NCBI RefSeq assembly: GCF_039545135.1
Contig: NZ_BAABRU010000004.1
Span: 62,001-126,000 of the forward strand
Direction of reading: 5' to 3'
Source: Herpetosiphon gulosus
GTDB taxonomy: Bacteria; Chloroflexota; Chloroflexia; Chloroflexales; Herpetosiphonaceae
Length of the DNA stretch: 64,000 nucleotides
Numbering within the stretch: the first letter of the stretch is position 1; each line of letters starts with the position of its first letter. Shown one piece after another: positions 32,979 to 41,768 of the stretch. The position numbers and the translations under genes are program-made. Below the pieces are notes generated by a model, which saw only the letters and a program-made list of their open reading frames with translations, searched no databases and had not been told where the DNA came from.

Positions 32979-34916
32979 GTGGTTCGTCGTTTTTTTCGTT
33001 GTAGTTTGCTGCTGATGCTGGCCATTAGCGCACTCGCTAGCCAACATGCTACCCCGCTGGCCGCCCAAAGCCCTCAATCAAGCCCAAGCCAATTGGCAAT
33101 TCGTGGTCAACTTGGCGGCGATAGTTCAAATATGGTGGTTACCACACAGGCCGCCTATGTTGGAATCGGTCCACGGGTCGTAACCTACGATTTGCACAAT
33201 CCTCATCAGCCAAATTTAGCCAACCAAAGCAGCCTTTTGCCTGCTACCGTGCAAGATTTAGCGCTAGGCGAGGGTTATTTGTACGCCGCCTTGGGCTATG
33301 GCCGTGAACATGGCTTGGCTACATTTTCGCTAGCCACCCCATTAACGCCAACGCTGGTAAGTTTTTATCCGCTTGAATTATCGGCCATGAGCGTTTTCAG
33401 CTATCAAGCTTATGTCTATGTGCAGGTTGATGATGGCTTGCAGGTGTTCGATTTGAGCAACCCCAGCCAACCACAATTGGTCAATCAGCTTAATCAATAT
33501 GGCATTGCCGCCGCGACGGTTCAAGGCGATCATGTTTATCTCAATATTCAATCATGGCTTTCGGGCTTCGATAGCTTGAATATCGTCGATTTGAGCACGC
33601 CCATGACTCCAACCCTCAAAGGCTCAATCATCCTTGGCGATATTTTAGATATCGAAATTGCCGCTAATTATGCTTATGTTAACACCCAAATGGGCCTGCG
33701 CGTGGTTGATATCAGCGCTGGCAGCAACCCAAGCATTATCCACCAAACCGATGATGTTGCTGGCCTGCAACTAACCACAAGTGGCAACACACTCACGATG
33801 ATTGGGCTAGATTATGCCTTGCACACGTGGGATATTACCAACCCAATCACGCCGACCGAAATTGCTGCCAGCTCTGAAACGGTGCTTGGTTGGCCAACAG
33901 CTTTAATTGCCCAGCAAAACCTTGGCTATGTGCTAACTCGTTCAGGCCAAATTAATGTCTTCGATTGGAGCAATCGCCAAGCTCCTACCCGCATCGATAC
34001 GACCGAAACTCCTGGCTGCAAGGAAAATGTGGCCTTGCAAGTGGTTGGCGATTATGCCTATGTAGCCGATTGGGGCCGTGGTTTGTGCATTGTTGATTTG
34101 CGCAATCCCCAACAACCAAGCGTGATTGGCCGCTTCGATTTAACCACCGAGCGCAACGCCGTCACCGATATTGCTGTCCAAGGCTCGTTGGTGTATATGG
34201 TTGATTGGAGCCATGGGATTTATGTAATCGATGTGAGCGATCCAACTGCGCCAACTCAAATCAGTTTCTTTGCAACCGCTGGTTTTCCAGCAGCGATTGC
34301 TGTGAATGGGCCGATGGTCTATGTTGGCGAATCGATCAACGATCAAGGTGTTGGTGGTAGTGTACGAATTTTCGATCTCAGCGATTTGGCCAATCCAGTT
34401 GAGCATAGCCAGTTCTACACCAGCAAAGTCGCCCAACTGGCTGTAATCGATCAAACCGTGTATGTGGCCGATAACGAGGGCGGCCTGCGGATTCTCGATG
34501 TAAGCAACCCCGATAACATTCAGATGATTGGTCAATATGCTGAAAATTGGTTCGCCATGGATCTGGTGATTCAGGATAATTATGCCTATTTGGCAACGAC
34601 TAGCGGCTTAGAAATTGTTGATATCAGCAACCCCAGCCAACCAACCCAAGCAGGCCGAATGGGCGATAGCCTGATTGATGGCATCGTTGTTGACGGCGCA
34701 AGTGCCTATGTTGGCGAACATGGTGGCATTCGCCAAATTGATATTAGCCAACCGAGCAACCCTCAAGTTGTTACAGAAACCCTACTTGCTCGCGATTCAT
34801 GGATTCTACCTGCGCTGCATGGTAAGGAGATTGTGGCCTTGAGCTATCATGGTGGTGGTATGTTTGTGCTTGAGCCAGAGTATCACCTATTTTTGCCTGC
34901 AATCAGCAAAAACTAA
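32979..34916 (+). CDS. Secreted LVIVD-repeat beta-propeller protein
   Basis: The 645-aa protein has a Sec signal peptide (RRFFRCSLLLMLAISALA, about 3-20) and then a repeated LVIVD pattern (VYVQVDDGLQVFDLSNPSQP, AYVNTQMGLRVVDISA, AYVADWGRGLCIVDLRNPQ, AYLATTSGLEIVDISNPSQP), making at least 11 blades. This is a beta-propeller of the choice-of-anchor/LVIVD group, secreted and probably adhesive or glycan-binding. The C-terminus ends EYHLFLPAISKN, resembling the YLPxVxR/K tail of many Chloroflexota secreted proteins. GTG 32979 is chosen because GGAGG sits 5 nt upstream. It is a single gene with its own terminator. Confidence 0.8.
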   Translation: MVRRFFRCSLLLMLAISALASQHATPLAAQSPQSSPSQLAIRGQLGGDSSNMVVTTQAAYVGIGPRVVTYDLHNPHQPNLANQSSLLPATVQDLALGEGYLYAALGYGREHGLATFSLATPLTPTLVSFYPLELSAMSVFSYQAYVYVQVDDGLQVFDLSNPSQPQLVNQLNQYGIAAATVQGDHVYLNIQSWLSGFDSLNIVDLSTPMTPTLKGSIILGDILDIEIAANYAYVNTQMGLRVVDISAGSNPSIIHQTDDVAGLQLTTSGNTLTMIGLDYALHTWDITNPITPTEIAASSETVLGWPTALIAQQNLGYVLTRSGQINVFDWSNRQAPTRIDTTETPGCKENVALQVVGDYAYVADWGRGLCIVDLRNPQQPSVIGRFDLTTERNAVTDIAVQGSLVYMVDWSHGIYVIDVSDPTAPTQISFFATAGFPAAIAVNGPMVYVGESINDQGVGGSVRIFDLSDLANPVEHSQFYTSKVAQLAVIDQTVYVADNEGGLRILDVSNPDNIQMIGQYAENWFAMDLVIQDNYAYLATTSGLEIVDISNPSQPTQAGRMGDSLIDGIVVDGASAYVGEHGGIRQIDISQPSNPQVVTETLLARDSWILPALHGKEIVALSYHGGGMFVLEPEYHLFLPAISKN

Positions 34917-34935
34917 TTAAGCATCGAATAACGAA

Positions 34936-34982
34936 CTGCTGGCGCATAATCTGCTATAGATTCGCGTCAGCAGTGCTTTTTT
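34936..34982 (+). terminator. Intrinsic terminator
   Basis: CTGCTGGCGC (34936-34945) pairs with GCGTCAGCAG (34964-34973) with one G-T wobble, followed by TGC and six T. Confidence 0.8.
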
Positions 34983-35025
34983 AAGCATTTTGCACACTAT
35001 TTGCTTATTTTGATTAAAGCTATGT

Positions 35026-35031
35026 TATAAT
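35026..35031 (+). promoter_or_regulatory. -10 hexamer of the pseudouridine synthase gene
   Basis: Perfect TATAAT at 35026-35031; the best -35 (TTGCTT, 35001-35006) has a loose 19-nt spacer. A GCCGTTAGGAGGCACTACC stretch follows in the leader of about 140 nt, without an obvious ORF. Confidence 0.45.
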
Positions 35032-35179
35032 GGGCCAAAGGTGCCGTTAGGAGGCACTACCACTGTGAAGAACCTCGTCGCTTGATGCACGTATTATCGT
35101 TCGGATGTCCGCTGTACTCCCGATCATTCAAGCATGCACTGACGACCCCAACAGTAGAACCACGACCTGTGGAGTAATA

Positions 35180-37399
35180 ATGGAACGTTTACATAAGTTT
35201 TTGGCGCGGGCTGGCGTAGATTCACGTCGGGCTTGCGAAGATTTGATGTTGGCTGGGCGCGTATCGGTTAATGGACGAGTTCAACGCGAATTAGGAACCC
35301 AGATCGACCCCGATAAAGATGACATTCGAGTTGATGGCGAACAAATTACACCTCCAACCGAGCTTCATTACGTCTTATTGCACAAACCAAGCAGCGTCAT
35401 GACTACGTTGCATGACCCTGAAGGCCGCCAAACCGTCGCCGATTTAGTCAAATCGCACAATCGTTTATTTCCCGTAGGCCGCCTCGATTACGATAGCGAA
35501 GGGCTATTGTTGATGACCGATGATGGGGATCTCACGTTCCGTTTGACCCACCCATCATTCGAAGTCGAAAAAGAATATCAGGCCTTGTTAAACCAAACAC
35601 CATCAGTTGAGCAACTACGCGAATGGCGCAATGGGGTTGAACTTGACGATGGCAAAACAGCACCCGCTTGGATCGAACTATTAAATGAAACCGCCGATGG
35701 GACATGGGTTCGGGTGGTTATTCACGAAGGTCGCAACCGCCAAATTCGGCGGGTTGCCGAAGCATTAGGCTTAGAAGTCCGCCGCTTGATTCGTTTACGC
35801 GAAGGCCCACTAACTTTAGGTGAATTACAAGCAGGCCAATGGCGAGCATTAACGCCCACCGAAATTGATCGCTTGCGCATGCACGGCAAGCAAAGCAAAG
35901 CATGGACACCAGTACGCCCACAAGAAAACGCCGAGGGTGGCAAGCCACGCCGTCAAGTTCGGCGCATTGATCGGTCTGGACAGTTGGTAGAACGTCGGGC
36001 TGATGTTGAACCGCGCTTACAACGAGCGCCTCACTTTACTTCACAGGAAAATACAATGTCATTTGAAGATTTCTCAATCGAAGAAGAACGCTCCGCCGAT
36101 CGCCCACGCCGTCGCCCAGAACCTCGCCGCGAAGGTGGATTTAGCGACCGTGGCCCCCGCCGTGATGGTGGCAGCCCTAGCGATCGTGGTCCTCGCCGCG
36201 AAGGTGGATTTAGCGACCGTGGCCCTCGCCGCGAAGGCGATTTTGGCGACCGTGGCCCGCGCCGTGATGGTGGCGGTTTCGGCGAACGCGGCCCTCGCCG
36301 CGAAGGTGGATTTAGCGACCGTGGTCCTCGCCGCGAAGGCGATTTTGGCGACCGCGGTCCACGCCGCGAAGGTGGATTTAGCGACCGTAGCCCACGCCGC
36401 GAAGGTGGCGATTTTGGCGACCGTGGCCCGCGCCGCGAAGGTGGTGGCTTTGGTGAACGCGGCCCCCGTCGTGATGGCGGCGATTTCGGCGACCGTGGCC
36501 CGCGCCGCGAAGGTGGTGGCTTTGGCGAACGCAACCCTCGCCGCGAAGGTGGTGGCTTTGGCGACCGTGGCCCACGCCGCGATGGCGATTTCGGCGACCG
36601 TGGCCCCCGCCGCGAAGGTGATGGCCCTCGCCGCGATTTTGGTGACCGTGGCCCTCGCCGCGAAGGTGACGGCCCTCGCCGCGATTTTGGCGACCGTGGC
36701 CCTCGTCGTGAAGGTGGCGGCTTCGGTGAACGCGGCCCTCGCCGTGAAGGTGGCGGCTTTGGCGAACGCGGCCCCCGCCGCGAAGGTGACGGCCCTCGTC
36801 GCGAAGGTGGCGGTTTTGGCGACCGTGGCCCACGCCGTGAAGGTGGCGGTTTTGGCGACCGTGGCCCTCGTCGCGAAGGTGGCGGTTTTGGCGACCGTGG
36901 CCCACGCCGTGAAGGTGGCGGTTTTGGCGACCGTGGCCCTCGTCGCGATGCCAGCGGATTTGATCGTACCAACCGTCGCGAAGAATTTTTCGATGATCGA
37001 CCACGTGGTGAGCGTGGCTTAGCGCTTGATCGTGCTCATCGTGGTGATGATCGCCCTAAAAATACCTTTGGCGGTCGCCGCCCAAGCAACCAAGGCTCAT
37101 TTGACCGCCGTGGATTTGATAACCGTGGTCGCGACGACCGCCGTGGATTTGATAACCGTGGCCGTGATGACCGCCGTGGTTTCGATAACCGTGGCCGTGA
37201 TGACCGCCGTGGTTTCGATGATCGATCAGCAGCACCACGCGAAAAAATGGTTGAACGTGGGCCAATTTCAGCCCGCAATAATCCAGCGCCAACGCCAGCA
37301 CCTACGCCAGCGCCTGTTGCCGAGCAAGCAGCTCAGCCAGCACGTCGGATGCGTGTGGTACGGCGCTTGAAAAAGGCAGGCGGTGATGAACAAGCTTAA
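35180..37399 (+). CDS. RluB/RsuA-type 23S/16S pseudouridine synthase with long RG-rich repeat tail
   Basis: Residues 1-240 form a standard RsuA/RluB enzyme: S4 domain ([20 protein letters not shown]), catalytic motif [15 protein letters not shown] (Asp in GRLDYD, about 99-113), KEYQALL, and [16 protein letters not shown]. Typical members stop near 240-300 aa. Here about 450 further residues follow: roughly 23 tandem copies of an 11-12-residue (D/E)[11 protein letters not shown] unit (about 312-590), then four [11 protein letters not shown] units (about 640-680) and an Ala/Pro linker with a basic end. The tail is an RGG/RG-like disordered RNA-binding region. GGAG 5 nt before ATG 35180 supports this start. 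Its stop overlaps the next gene. Confidence 0.9.
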   Translation: MERLHKFLARAGVDSRRACEDLMLAGRVSVNGRVQRELGTQIDPDKDDIRVDGEQITPPTELHYVLLHKPSSVMTTLHDPEGRQTVADLVKSHNRLFPVGRLDYDSEGLLLMTDDGDLTFRLTHPSFEVEKEYQALLNQTPSVEQLREWRNGVELDDGKTAPAWIELLNETADGTWVRVVIHEGRNRQIRRVAEALGLEVRRLIRLREGPLTLGELQAGQWRALTPTEIDRLRMHGKQSKAWTPVRPQENAEGGKPRRQVRRIDRSGQLVERRADVEPRLQRAPHFTSQENTMSFEDFSIEEERSADRPRRRPEPRREGGFSDRGPRRDGGSPSDRGPRREGGFSDRGPRREGDFGDRGPRRDGGGFGERGPRREGGFSDRGPRREGDFGDRGPRREGGFSDRSPRREGGDFGDRGPRREGGGFGERGPRRDGGDFGDRGPRREGGGFGERNPRREGGGFGDRGPRRDGDFGDRGPRREGDGPRRDFGDRGPRREGDGPRRDFGDRGPRREGGGFGERGPRREGGGFGERGPRREGDGPRREGGGFGDRGPRREGGGFGDRGPRREGGGFGDRGPRREGGGFGDRGPRRDASGFDRTNRREEFFDDRPRGERGLALDRAHRGDDRPKNTFGGRRPSNQGSFDRRGFDNRGRDDRRGFDNRGRDDRRGFDNRGRDDRRGFDDRSAAPREKMVERGPISARNNPAPTPAPTPAPVAEQAAQPARRMRVVRRLKKAGGDEQA

Positions 37400-37643
37400 A
37401 CAGGCCTATCTACAATTAGCAGTTGAACGGGATCGAACGCGCCGTCAAGCCGAACGCTACGCCCATGAATCTCAGCGTTGGACAGAACGGATTGCGCTAG
37501 CCAAGCGTTGTGGTGAACCAGAACTGGTGACCCAAGCTCGTGAACAGGCATTGCAAACTGCGCAAGCCGAAATTCAGCTCCGCCGCGAGTTGGTACGGCA
37601 AGAAGTGCTGGTCGATCAATTGCTAGCAAGCCTTAAAGCCTAA
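37386..37643 (+). CDS. Small coiled-coil protein overlapping the pseudouridine synthase gene
   Basis: The 85-aa protein is nearly all helical and charged ([20 protein letters not shown], then [10 protein letters not shown]), with heptad character consistent with a coiled coil; a [10 protein letters not shown] segment breaks the helix. It overlaps the upstream stop by 14 nt, with AGGCGG before its ATG, so it is translationally coupled. It resembles the small PspA/coiled-coil segment proteins, but no family is assigned. Confidence 0.65.
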   Translation: MNKLKQAYLQLAVERDRTRRQAERYAHESQRWTERIALAKRCGEPELVTQAREQALQTAQAEIQLRRELVRQEVLVDQLLASLKA

Positions 37644-37663
37644 TTCATCAAACCATCAATCTC

Positions 37664-37696
37664 CCAAACACTGCTTGAGTTTCAGGCAGTGTTTGG
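37664..37696 (+). terminator. Hairpin, probable terminator
   Basis: Perfect 11-bp stem CCAAACACTGC (37664-37674) / GCAGTGTTTGG (37686-37696). Only a short T-poor tract follows, so Rho or another factor may be needed. Confidence 0.6.
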
Positions 37697-37754
37697 CATT
37701 TAACAAACTATGCTAAAATCGGGCTAGCATTCAGGATCAAGGAAGGAGCAGCAT

Positions 37755-39305
37755 ATCCGACGCATCCAATGGTCTGCACCAATCTGGTGGGCTTTGCTCT
37801 TTTTTGCGCTCGCAATGGCAGTTGGTAGCTTATGGCTGGTTACACCAGAGGATTTTTGGTGGCAGCTCAAAATTGGCGATCTGATTCGCACGAGCGGCAG
37901 TATTCCCACGGTTGGCGTTTTTTCCGCCACCCAAGCTAATACAGCTTTTTTCTACCAAAATTGGCTCAGCCAATTCCTCTTTTCGGGGATCTATCAACTT
38001 GGTGGTTTGGTAGCAATTTTACAAATCCGCAGCCTTTTATTAATTGGTAGTTATGGTTTATTGCTCTGGCATATGTGGCGGCGGGTGAAAGCTAATGGGC
38101 GTGCCGCCATGCTCGGTTTGTTGTTGAGTGTGTTGGTAAGTTTCAATCATTGGCAAGTCCAGCCTGCAATGTTTGCTTGGCTGCTATTTATCGCCAGTTT
38201 TGTGATTGTTAGCGAGGTTGCTGCCGAACGCTGGGCAACTAAATACCTCTGGTTGATCCCGCTTATCCAATTACTTTGGGTCAACCTGCATGAAAGCTTT
38301 ATCTTTGGACCAATCCTCGTCGCAACAACCGCCCTTGGAGCAATTATCGATCGGCGGCGCGATCATGATGAAGCCCCAATTTATGCAACTGCCCGAGCAC
38401 TGCAAATCGCCACAGCAACTACGACCATCGCTAGTTTACTCAACCTGCATGGCTGGAATGGCTGGATCGCTGCATGGCAACAATTAACCAGCACAGTTCC
38501 CGAAGCTTTACAAACTCAATCAGGCTCACCACTATTAAATCTAGCCACCCCAAGCGCCCAAATTGGATTGGCGGTCAGCTTAATTGCCATCATCATGCTA
38601 TCGGTGGTTTGGCAGCGCATGCGTAGTGCCGATCTGATCATAACGGCAATTATGGCAGCTTTTAGCTTGCTCAGCATGCGTTATCAATTTTGGTTTGGTA
38701 GTGTGGCAGGTCCGATTATTGCCGAAGCGATTGTACGCCGTGGTCGCTTACGCTTGATTAAACGCAACCCCAGCGCACCCGCATGGATTGCTGGATTAAC
38801 GATCACGCTCAGCTTGATTGGGTTGCTCCTGCAACCAATTATGCGCATTTGGCTGCCTTTGCCAGCGGCTTTGCAGGGAGCATCTGGCAATTTGCCTCAA
38901 GCAAAACTGGCCAGTGCTACCACGCCAATTCAAGCAGTCGAATTTTTGCAGGCCAATCCACCACGCCAAACCTACTTCCATGATCTCGGCTATGGCAGCT
39001 ATTTAATCTGGCAAGCTGGTGAGCAATTGCCTGTATTTATCGATCCGCGCGTTGGTTTATATCCCGCTGAACATTGGCAAGCCTATAGTTGTATTATGGC
39101 AGGCCGCGATTGGGAACGGCTGCTAGCGCAGGATTCAATTGATACAATCCTAGTGGATCGCGAAAACGGCAAAGATTTGCTCAGCGCAGTTCAAGCCAAT
39201 TCGGCTTGGCGCGAGGTTTATGCCGATAAACAAAGCCTGATTTTTAAGCGCGATCCGCAAGCAGCCCAACCAACCAGCTCAGCCATGAGCTGTCCAGCAA
39301 ATTAG
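37755..39305 (+). CDS. Polytopic membrane protein, apparently starting at ATC
   Basis: It has about 10 membrane helices and a soluble C-terminal domain (about 395-516) containing YFHDLGYGSYLIW and FIDPRVGLYPAEHWQAY, like the C-terminal parts of DUF2723/GT39-type lipid-linked sugar transferases. An EDFWWQLKIGDLI motif follows the first helix, recalling DxWWHL motifs of this group, so it may be a glycosyltransferase. The frame has no ATG, GTG or TTG between an upstream stop (37725) and TTG 37794. A strong GGAAGGAG (37741-37748) lies 6 nt before ATC 37755, which would encode RRIQWSAPIWWALLFF, a typical basic-then-hydrophobic start. I place the start there, with TTG 37794 as the conservative alternative. 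Confidence 0.7.
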   Translation: MRRIQWSAPIWWALLFFALAMAVGSLWLVTPEDFWWQLKIGDLIRTSGSIPTVGVFSATQANTAFFYQNWLSQFLFSGIYQLGGLVAILQIRSLLLIGSYGLLLWHMWRRVKANGRAAMLGLLLSVLVSFNHWQVQPAMFAWLLFIASFVIVSEVAAERWATKYLWLIPLIQLLWVNLHESFIFGPILVATTALGAIIDRRRDHDEAPIYATARALQIATATTTIASLLNLHGWNGWIAAWQQLTSTVPEALQTQSGSPLLNLATPSAQIGLAVSLIAIIMLSVVWQRMRSADLIITAIMAAFSLLSMRYQFWFGSVAGPIIAEAIVRRGRLRLIKRNPSAPAWIAGLTITLSLIGLLLQPIMRIWLPLPAALQGASGNLPQAKLASATTPIQAVEFLQANPPRQTYFHDLGYGSYLIWQAGEQLPVFIDPRVGLYPAEHWQAYSCIMAGRDWERLLAQDSIDTILVDRENGKDLLSAVQANSAWREVYADKQSLIFKRDPQAAQPTSSAMSCPAN

Positions 39306-39319
39306 TACAAGGATGTTTC

Positions 39320-39604
39320 ATGCAGTCACCTGATCAGCAGCCACGTTCGCTCAATCGTGCCAATTTAAGCCCTGAAGAACGCAAACTCCGGCGTTCGATT
39401 GCCTTGGCCATGCTGTTTTCGCCAACAATGTGCGTGCTGCCATTATTGGCCTTTATCGCCCGTCAAAGTAGTTATAGTGTTGTGATTTGGGGCATCTGGC
39501 TGCTGATCACGCTAGCCTTAGTGTCAGTTATATGGCGAGCTGCCAGTGGGCTACGCAAAATTGCTGAACAACGCATCGAAAACGAATCCTCATCCAATCT
39601 TTAA
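39320..39604 (+). CDS. Small two-helix membrane protein
   Basis: The 94-aa protein has a hydrophilic N-terminus (NLSPEERKLRRS), two membrane helices (about 27-46 and 52-72) and a charged C-terminus. AAGGATG lies just upstream of the ATG. It follows the large membrane protein by 14 nt and precedes a terminator, so the two likely form one operon. No family is recognised. Confidence 0.7.
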   Translation: MQSPDQQPRSLNRANLSPEERKLRRSIALAMLFSPTMCVLPLLAFIARQSSYSVVIWGIWLLITLALVSVIWRAASGLRKIAEQRIENESSSNL

Positions 39605-39610
39605 ACAGCG

Positions 39611-39665
39611 ACTGCATCTACCTCGGTTTGTTTAAGCGAACAGAGGGTGATGCAGTTTTCTTTTT
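39611..39665 (+). terminator. Intrinsic terminator
   Basis: ACTGCATC (39611-39618) pairs with GATGCAGT (39649-39656), extended by CCTC/GAGG, followed by TTTCTTTTT. Confidence 0.75.
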
Positions 39666-39683
39666 AGCAAGGAGGGGTGTGTT

Positions 39684-40238
39684 ATGCAGGGCCAAATCGT
39701 TGAGCGCAATTTAATGGTGGTGGATGAAACCGATCATCCGGTTGATTTGCTCCAACGCTATCAACAACGTTCACTTTTGTTAATGTTAATGCGCCATGTT
39801 GGTTGTGGCCTATGTCGCCAACAGCTCTACCGTTTGCGCGAATATCAACAGCGCTTTCACCATGCCCACTGCGAAATTGCCGTGATTATTATGGGCGATG
39901 CCAAAATGGCCCATGGCTTTCGTCAGCTCAATCGCTTGCCATTTCCTGTCTATTCCGACCCCAAACAGCAAGTCTACGAGGCCTTTGAAATTGGTCAAGG
40001 CTCACTTTGGACAGTCGCTGGCCCACATGTTTTAGCGCGTCAGATGATGCTAGCATTCAAAGGCATTCCTTCATCGGTCAATTTAACTGCCGAATCAATA
40101 CGCCGCCTCGGTGGCATCGTGCTGCTCAATCCTCAGGCCGAAATTAGCTTTCATCATGTCGCCAACCCAATCTATCGCTACCCAACTTGGGATGAAGTGC
40201 TAACCTATGTGGAGCCGCCACTACAACGCGCCGCCTAA
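39684..40238 (+). CDS. Peroxiredoxin-like (AhpC/TSA_2, SelL-related) protein
   Basis: The 184-aa thioredoxin-fold protein has LLMLMRHVGCGLCRQQLYRL with a CxxC redox pair (about 36-39), IAVIIMGDAKMAHGFRQ, FPVYSDPKQQVYEAF (about 90-105), GGIVLLNPQAEISFHHV and NPIYRYPTWDEVL near the end. This is the AhpC-TSA_2/PRXL2 pattern. It is probably a cytoplasmic thiol peroxidase or reductase. AAGGAGGGG precedes the ATG. A paralogue follows on the same strand. Confidence 0.8.
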   Translation: MQGQIVERNLMVVDETDHPVDLLQRYQQRSLLLMLMRHVGCGLCRQQLYRLREYQQRFHHAHCEIAVIIMGDAKMAHGFRQLNRLPFPVYSDPKQQVYEAFEIGQGSLWTVAGPHVLARQMMLAFKGIPSSVNLTAESIRRLGGIVLLNPQAEISFHHVANPIYRYPTWDEVLTYVEPPLQRAA

Positions 40239-40310
40239 ACCATACATCCTTATGCCGCCAAGCGCACGTAGCCTACAATAGTGAATTTACAGCGCGATTG
40301 GATGGGTAAG

Positions 40311-40853
40311 ATGACAGTAGTAACGAGCAACCCAATGACTGATTTATGGGTTTTGAATGAAACAGGCGAGCGGGTTGGCTTTGAAAGTCTTTGGCAGGAA
40401 AAGCCAATCTTAATCTTTTTTATGCGTAATATTGGCTGTGGCATTTGCCGCCAAACCTTGTTGAATCTGCGTGATTACGACCAAGCTTTTAAGGACGCTG
40501 GCTGGCAAATTGTGGTACTGATGATGGGCAATCTTGAGCTGGTTTCGCGCTTTCGCTCGATGTATAACATTCCCTTCCCAATTTATGTCGATCAAAGTTT
40601 GCAAGTTTACGATTATTTTGAGATTGTTGAAGGCTCGTGGCTGCAAGTGCTCTCGCCACAGGTGCTCATGCGCCAAGCCAAGCTCTTAGTTGGCGGGATG
40701 GAGTTATTGAATGGGGCTGGCTCAATGCGGCGGCTGGGCGGTGCAGCAGCGATCAATCGGGCTGGTCAAATTGTCTATCATCATGTGGCCAACCCAATTT
40801 ATCGCTACCCCGAGTGGTCAAGCGTCTTGCAAACTTTGCAACAAACCAACTAA
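40311..40853 (+). CDS. Peroxiredoxin-like paralogue
   Basis: The 180-aa protein is similar throughout to the preceding gene: FMRNIGCGICRQTLLNLRDY with CxxC, VVLMMGNLELVSRFR, FPIYVDQSLQVYDYFEI, QIVYHHVANPIYRYPEW. The pair shares the last motif almost exactly, pointing to a tandem duplication. The ATG 40311 is my choice because the family-like sequence begins there; an upstream GTG at 40281 and ATG at 40302 are possible. TACAAT at 40274-40279 may be its own -10. Its stop overlaps that of the convergent GNAT gene. Confidence 0.75.
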   Translation: MTVVTSNPMTDLWVLNETGERVGFESLWQEKPILIFFMRNIGCGICRQTLLNLRDYDQAFKDAGWQIVVLMMGNLELVSRFRSMYNIPFPIYVDQSLQVYDYFEIVEGSWLQVLSPQVLMRQAKLLVGGMELLNGAGSMRRLGGAAAINRAGQIVYHHVANPIYRYPEWSSVLQTLQQTN

Positions 40854-41632
40854 AGCCAGACCAAGCCATAGTTGATCAAGCCTGCTTGTGCTTGCAAGCC
40901 GAGTTTTTGGGCCAAACGATACGACGCGAGATTTTTGCTCGAACATTCCCAATGCACTTGTAAACCATGTTGGCGACAGGCCACGATCATCGCGGTTGCC
41001 AAGGCATAGCCCAAGCCTTGTTGTTGGTAGGCTTCTAAGGTTTCGATGCCTAAACCACAGCGTTGGGAACTAACATACTCAGCGGTGCACCATGCCACCA
41101 AGGTTTGCTCGACCTGAATGGCTAAGCCCAAACCGTTGGTAAGAAAGCGCTCAAGGCTAGGCCACATCCAACGAATTTCTTGCAGAATCGGCTGAGCGCT
41201 TGGCAGTCGCAATACTTCGGCATTAAGTTGCTTTAACTCAAATTGGCTTGGCAGTTGTGGTTGGCTTACTGCATGGCCTTGATCAGCAAAAAAGTAGCTG
41301 CTGCTTGGCTGGGCTTGATAGGGCTTGAGCACATGGTCTAATTCAAGTTGAGAGTTACCAAGCAAGCGCAGTTTGATCACCTGTCGCGCAGGCATGGCCG
41401 GAACCACCGTTTGCAACCAGTGTTGGTTAAATTCAGCCTGATCAAGCCGACGATTGCTCGCCAAATACAACACATTATTTGCTTGATCCCAGCAACTGCT
41501 CCATGTGTTGGCCCGCCAGTAGCAACCTTGCGAGTTACCAGCCTGCAACGCAGCATACACCAAGCTAAATTGGGGATCAGGCGGAAAACGACGATCGTTG
41601 GCAAGTTCGGCTAAGGGTCGTTGTTCAATCAT
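40850..41632 (-). CDS. GNAT-family acetyltransferase
   Basis: The 260-aa protein has a C-terminal GNAT domain (about 125-260) with WCTAEYVSSQRCGLGIETLEAYQQQGLGYALA, the Q/RxxGxG/A acetyl-CoA loop, and SSKNLASYRLAQKLGLQ. The N-terminal half is a degenerate GNAT-like or unrelated domain with CYWRANTWSSCW. The pattern matches the GNAT_acetyltran (YkkB-like) group. The stop overlaps the convergent gene in CTAA. Confidence 0.75.
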   Translation of the reverse strand: MIEQRPLAELANDRRFPPDPQFSLVYAALQAGNSQGCYWRANTWSSCWDQANNVLYLASNRRLDQAEFNQHWLQTVVPAMPARQVIKLRLLGNSQLELDHVLKPYQAQPSSSYFFADQGHAVSQPQLPSQFELKQLNAEVLRLPSAQPILQEIRWMWPSLERFLTNGLGLAIQVEQTLVAWCTAEYVSSQRCGLGIETLEAYQQQGLGYALATAMIVACRQHGLQVHWECSSKNLASYRLAQKLGLQAQAGLINYGLVWL

Positions 41633-41768
41633 CGCAACCTCATCTCGATTGATTAACCCTTAGCTTACCACCATTCATCATGCTTATGTTGATTCATCGG
41701 CCCGAATTTGGCCGCCAAAAACCGTAGCCTGGTTGCGACAAGGCCACGGTTAAACAAGCGTTTCCCAA

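Noticed and set aside
36031-36972. Long open frames on the minus strand and in another plus frame across the RG repeat
   Set aside because: They come from the tandem repeat composition of the real synthase tail (a repeated 33-36-bp unit stays open in several frames) and have no ribosome site or sensible protein.
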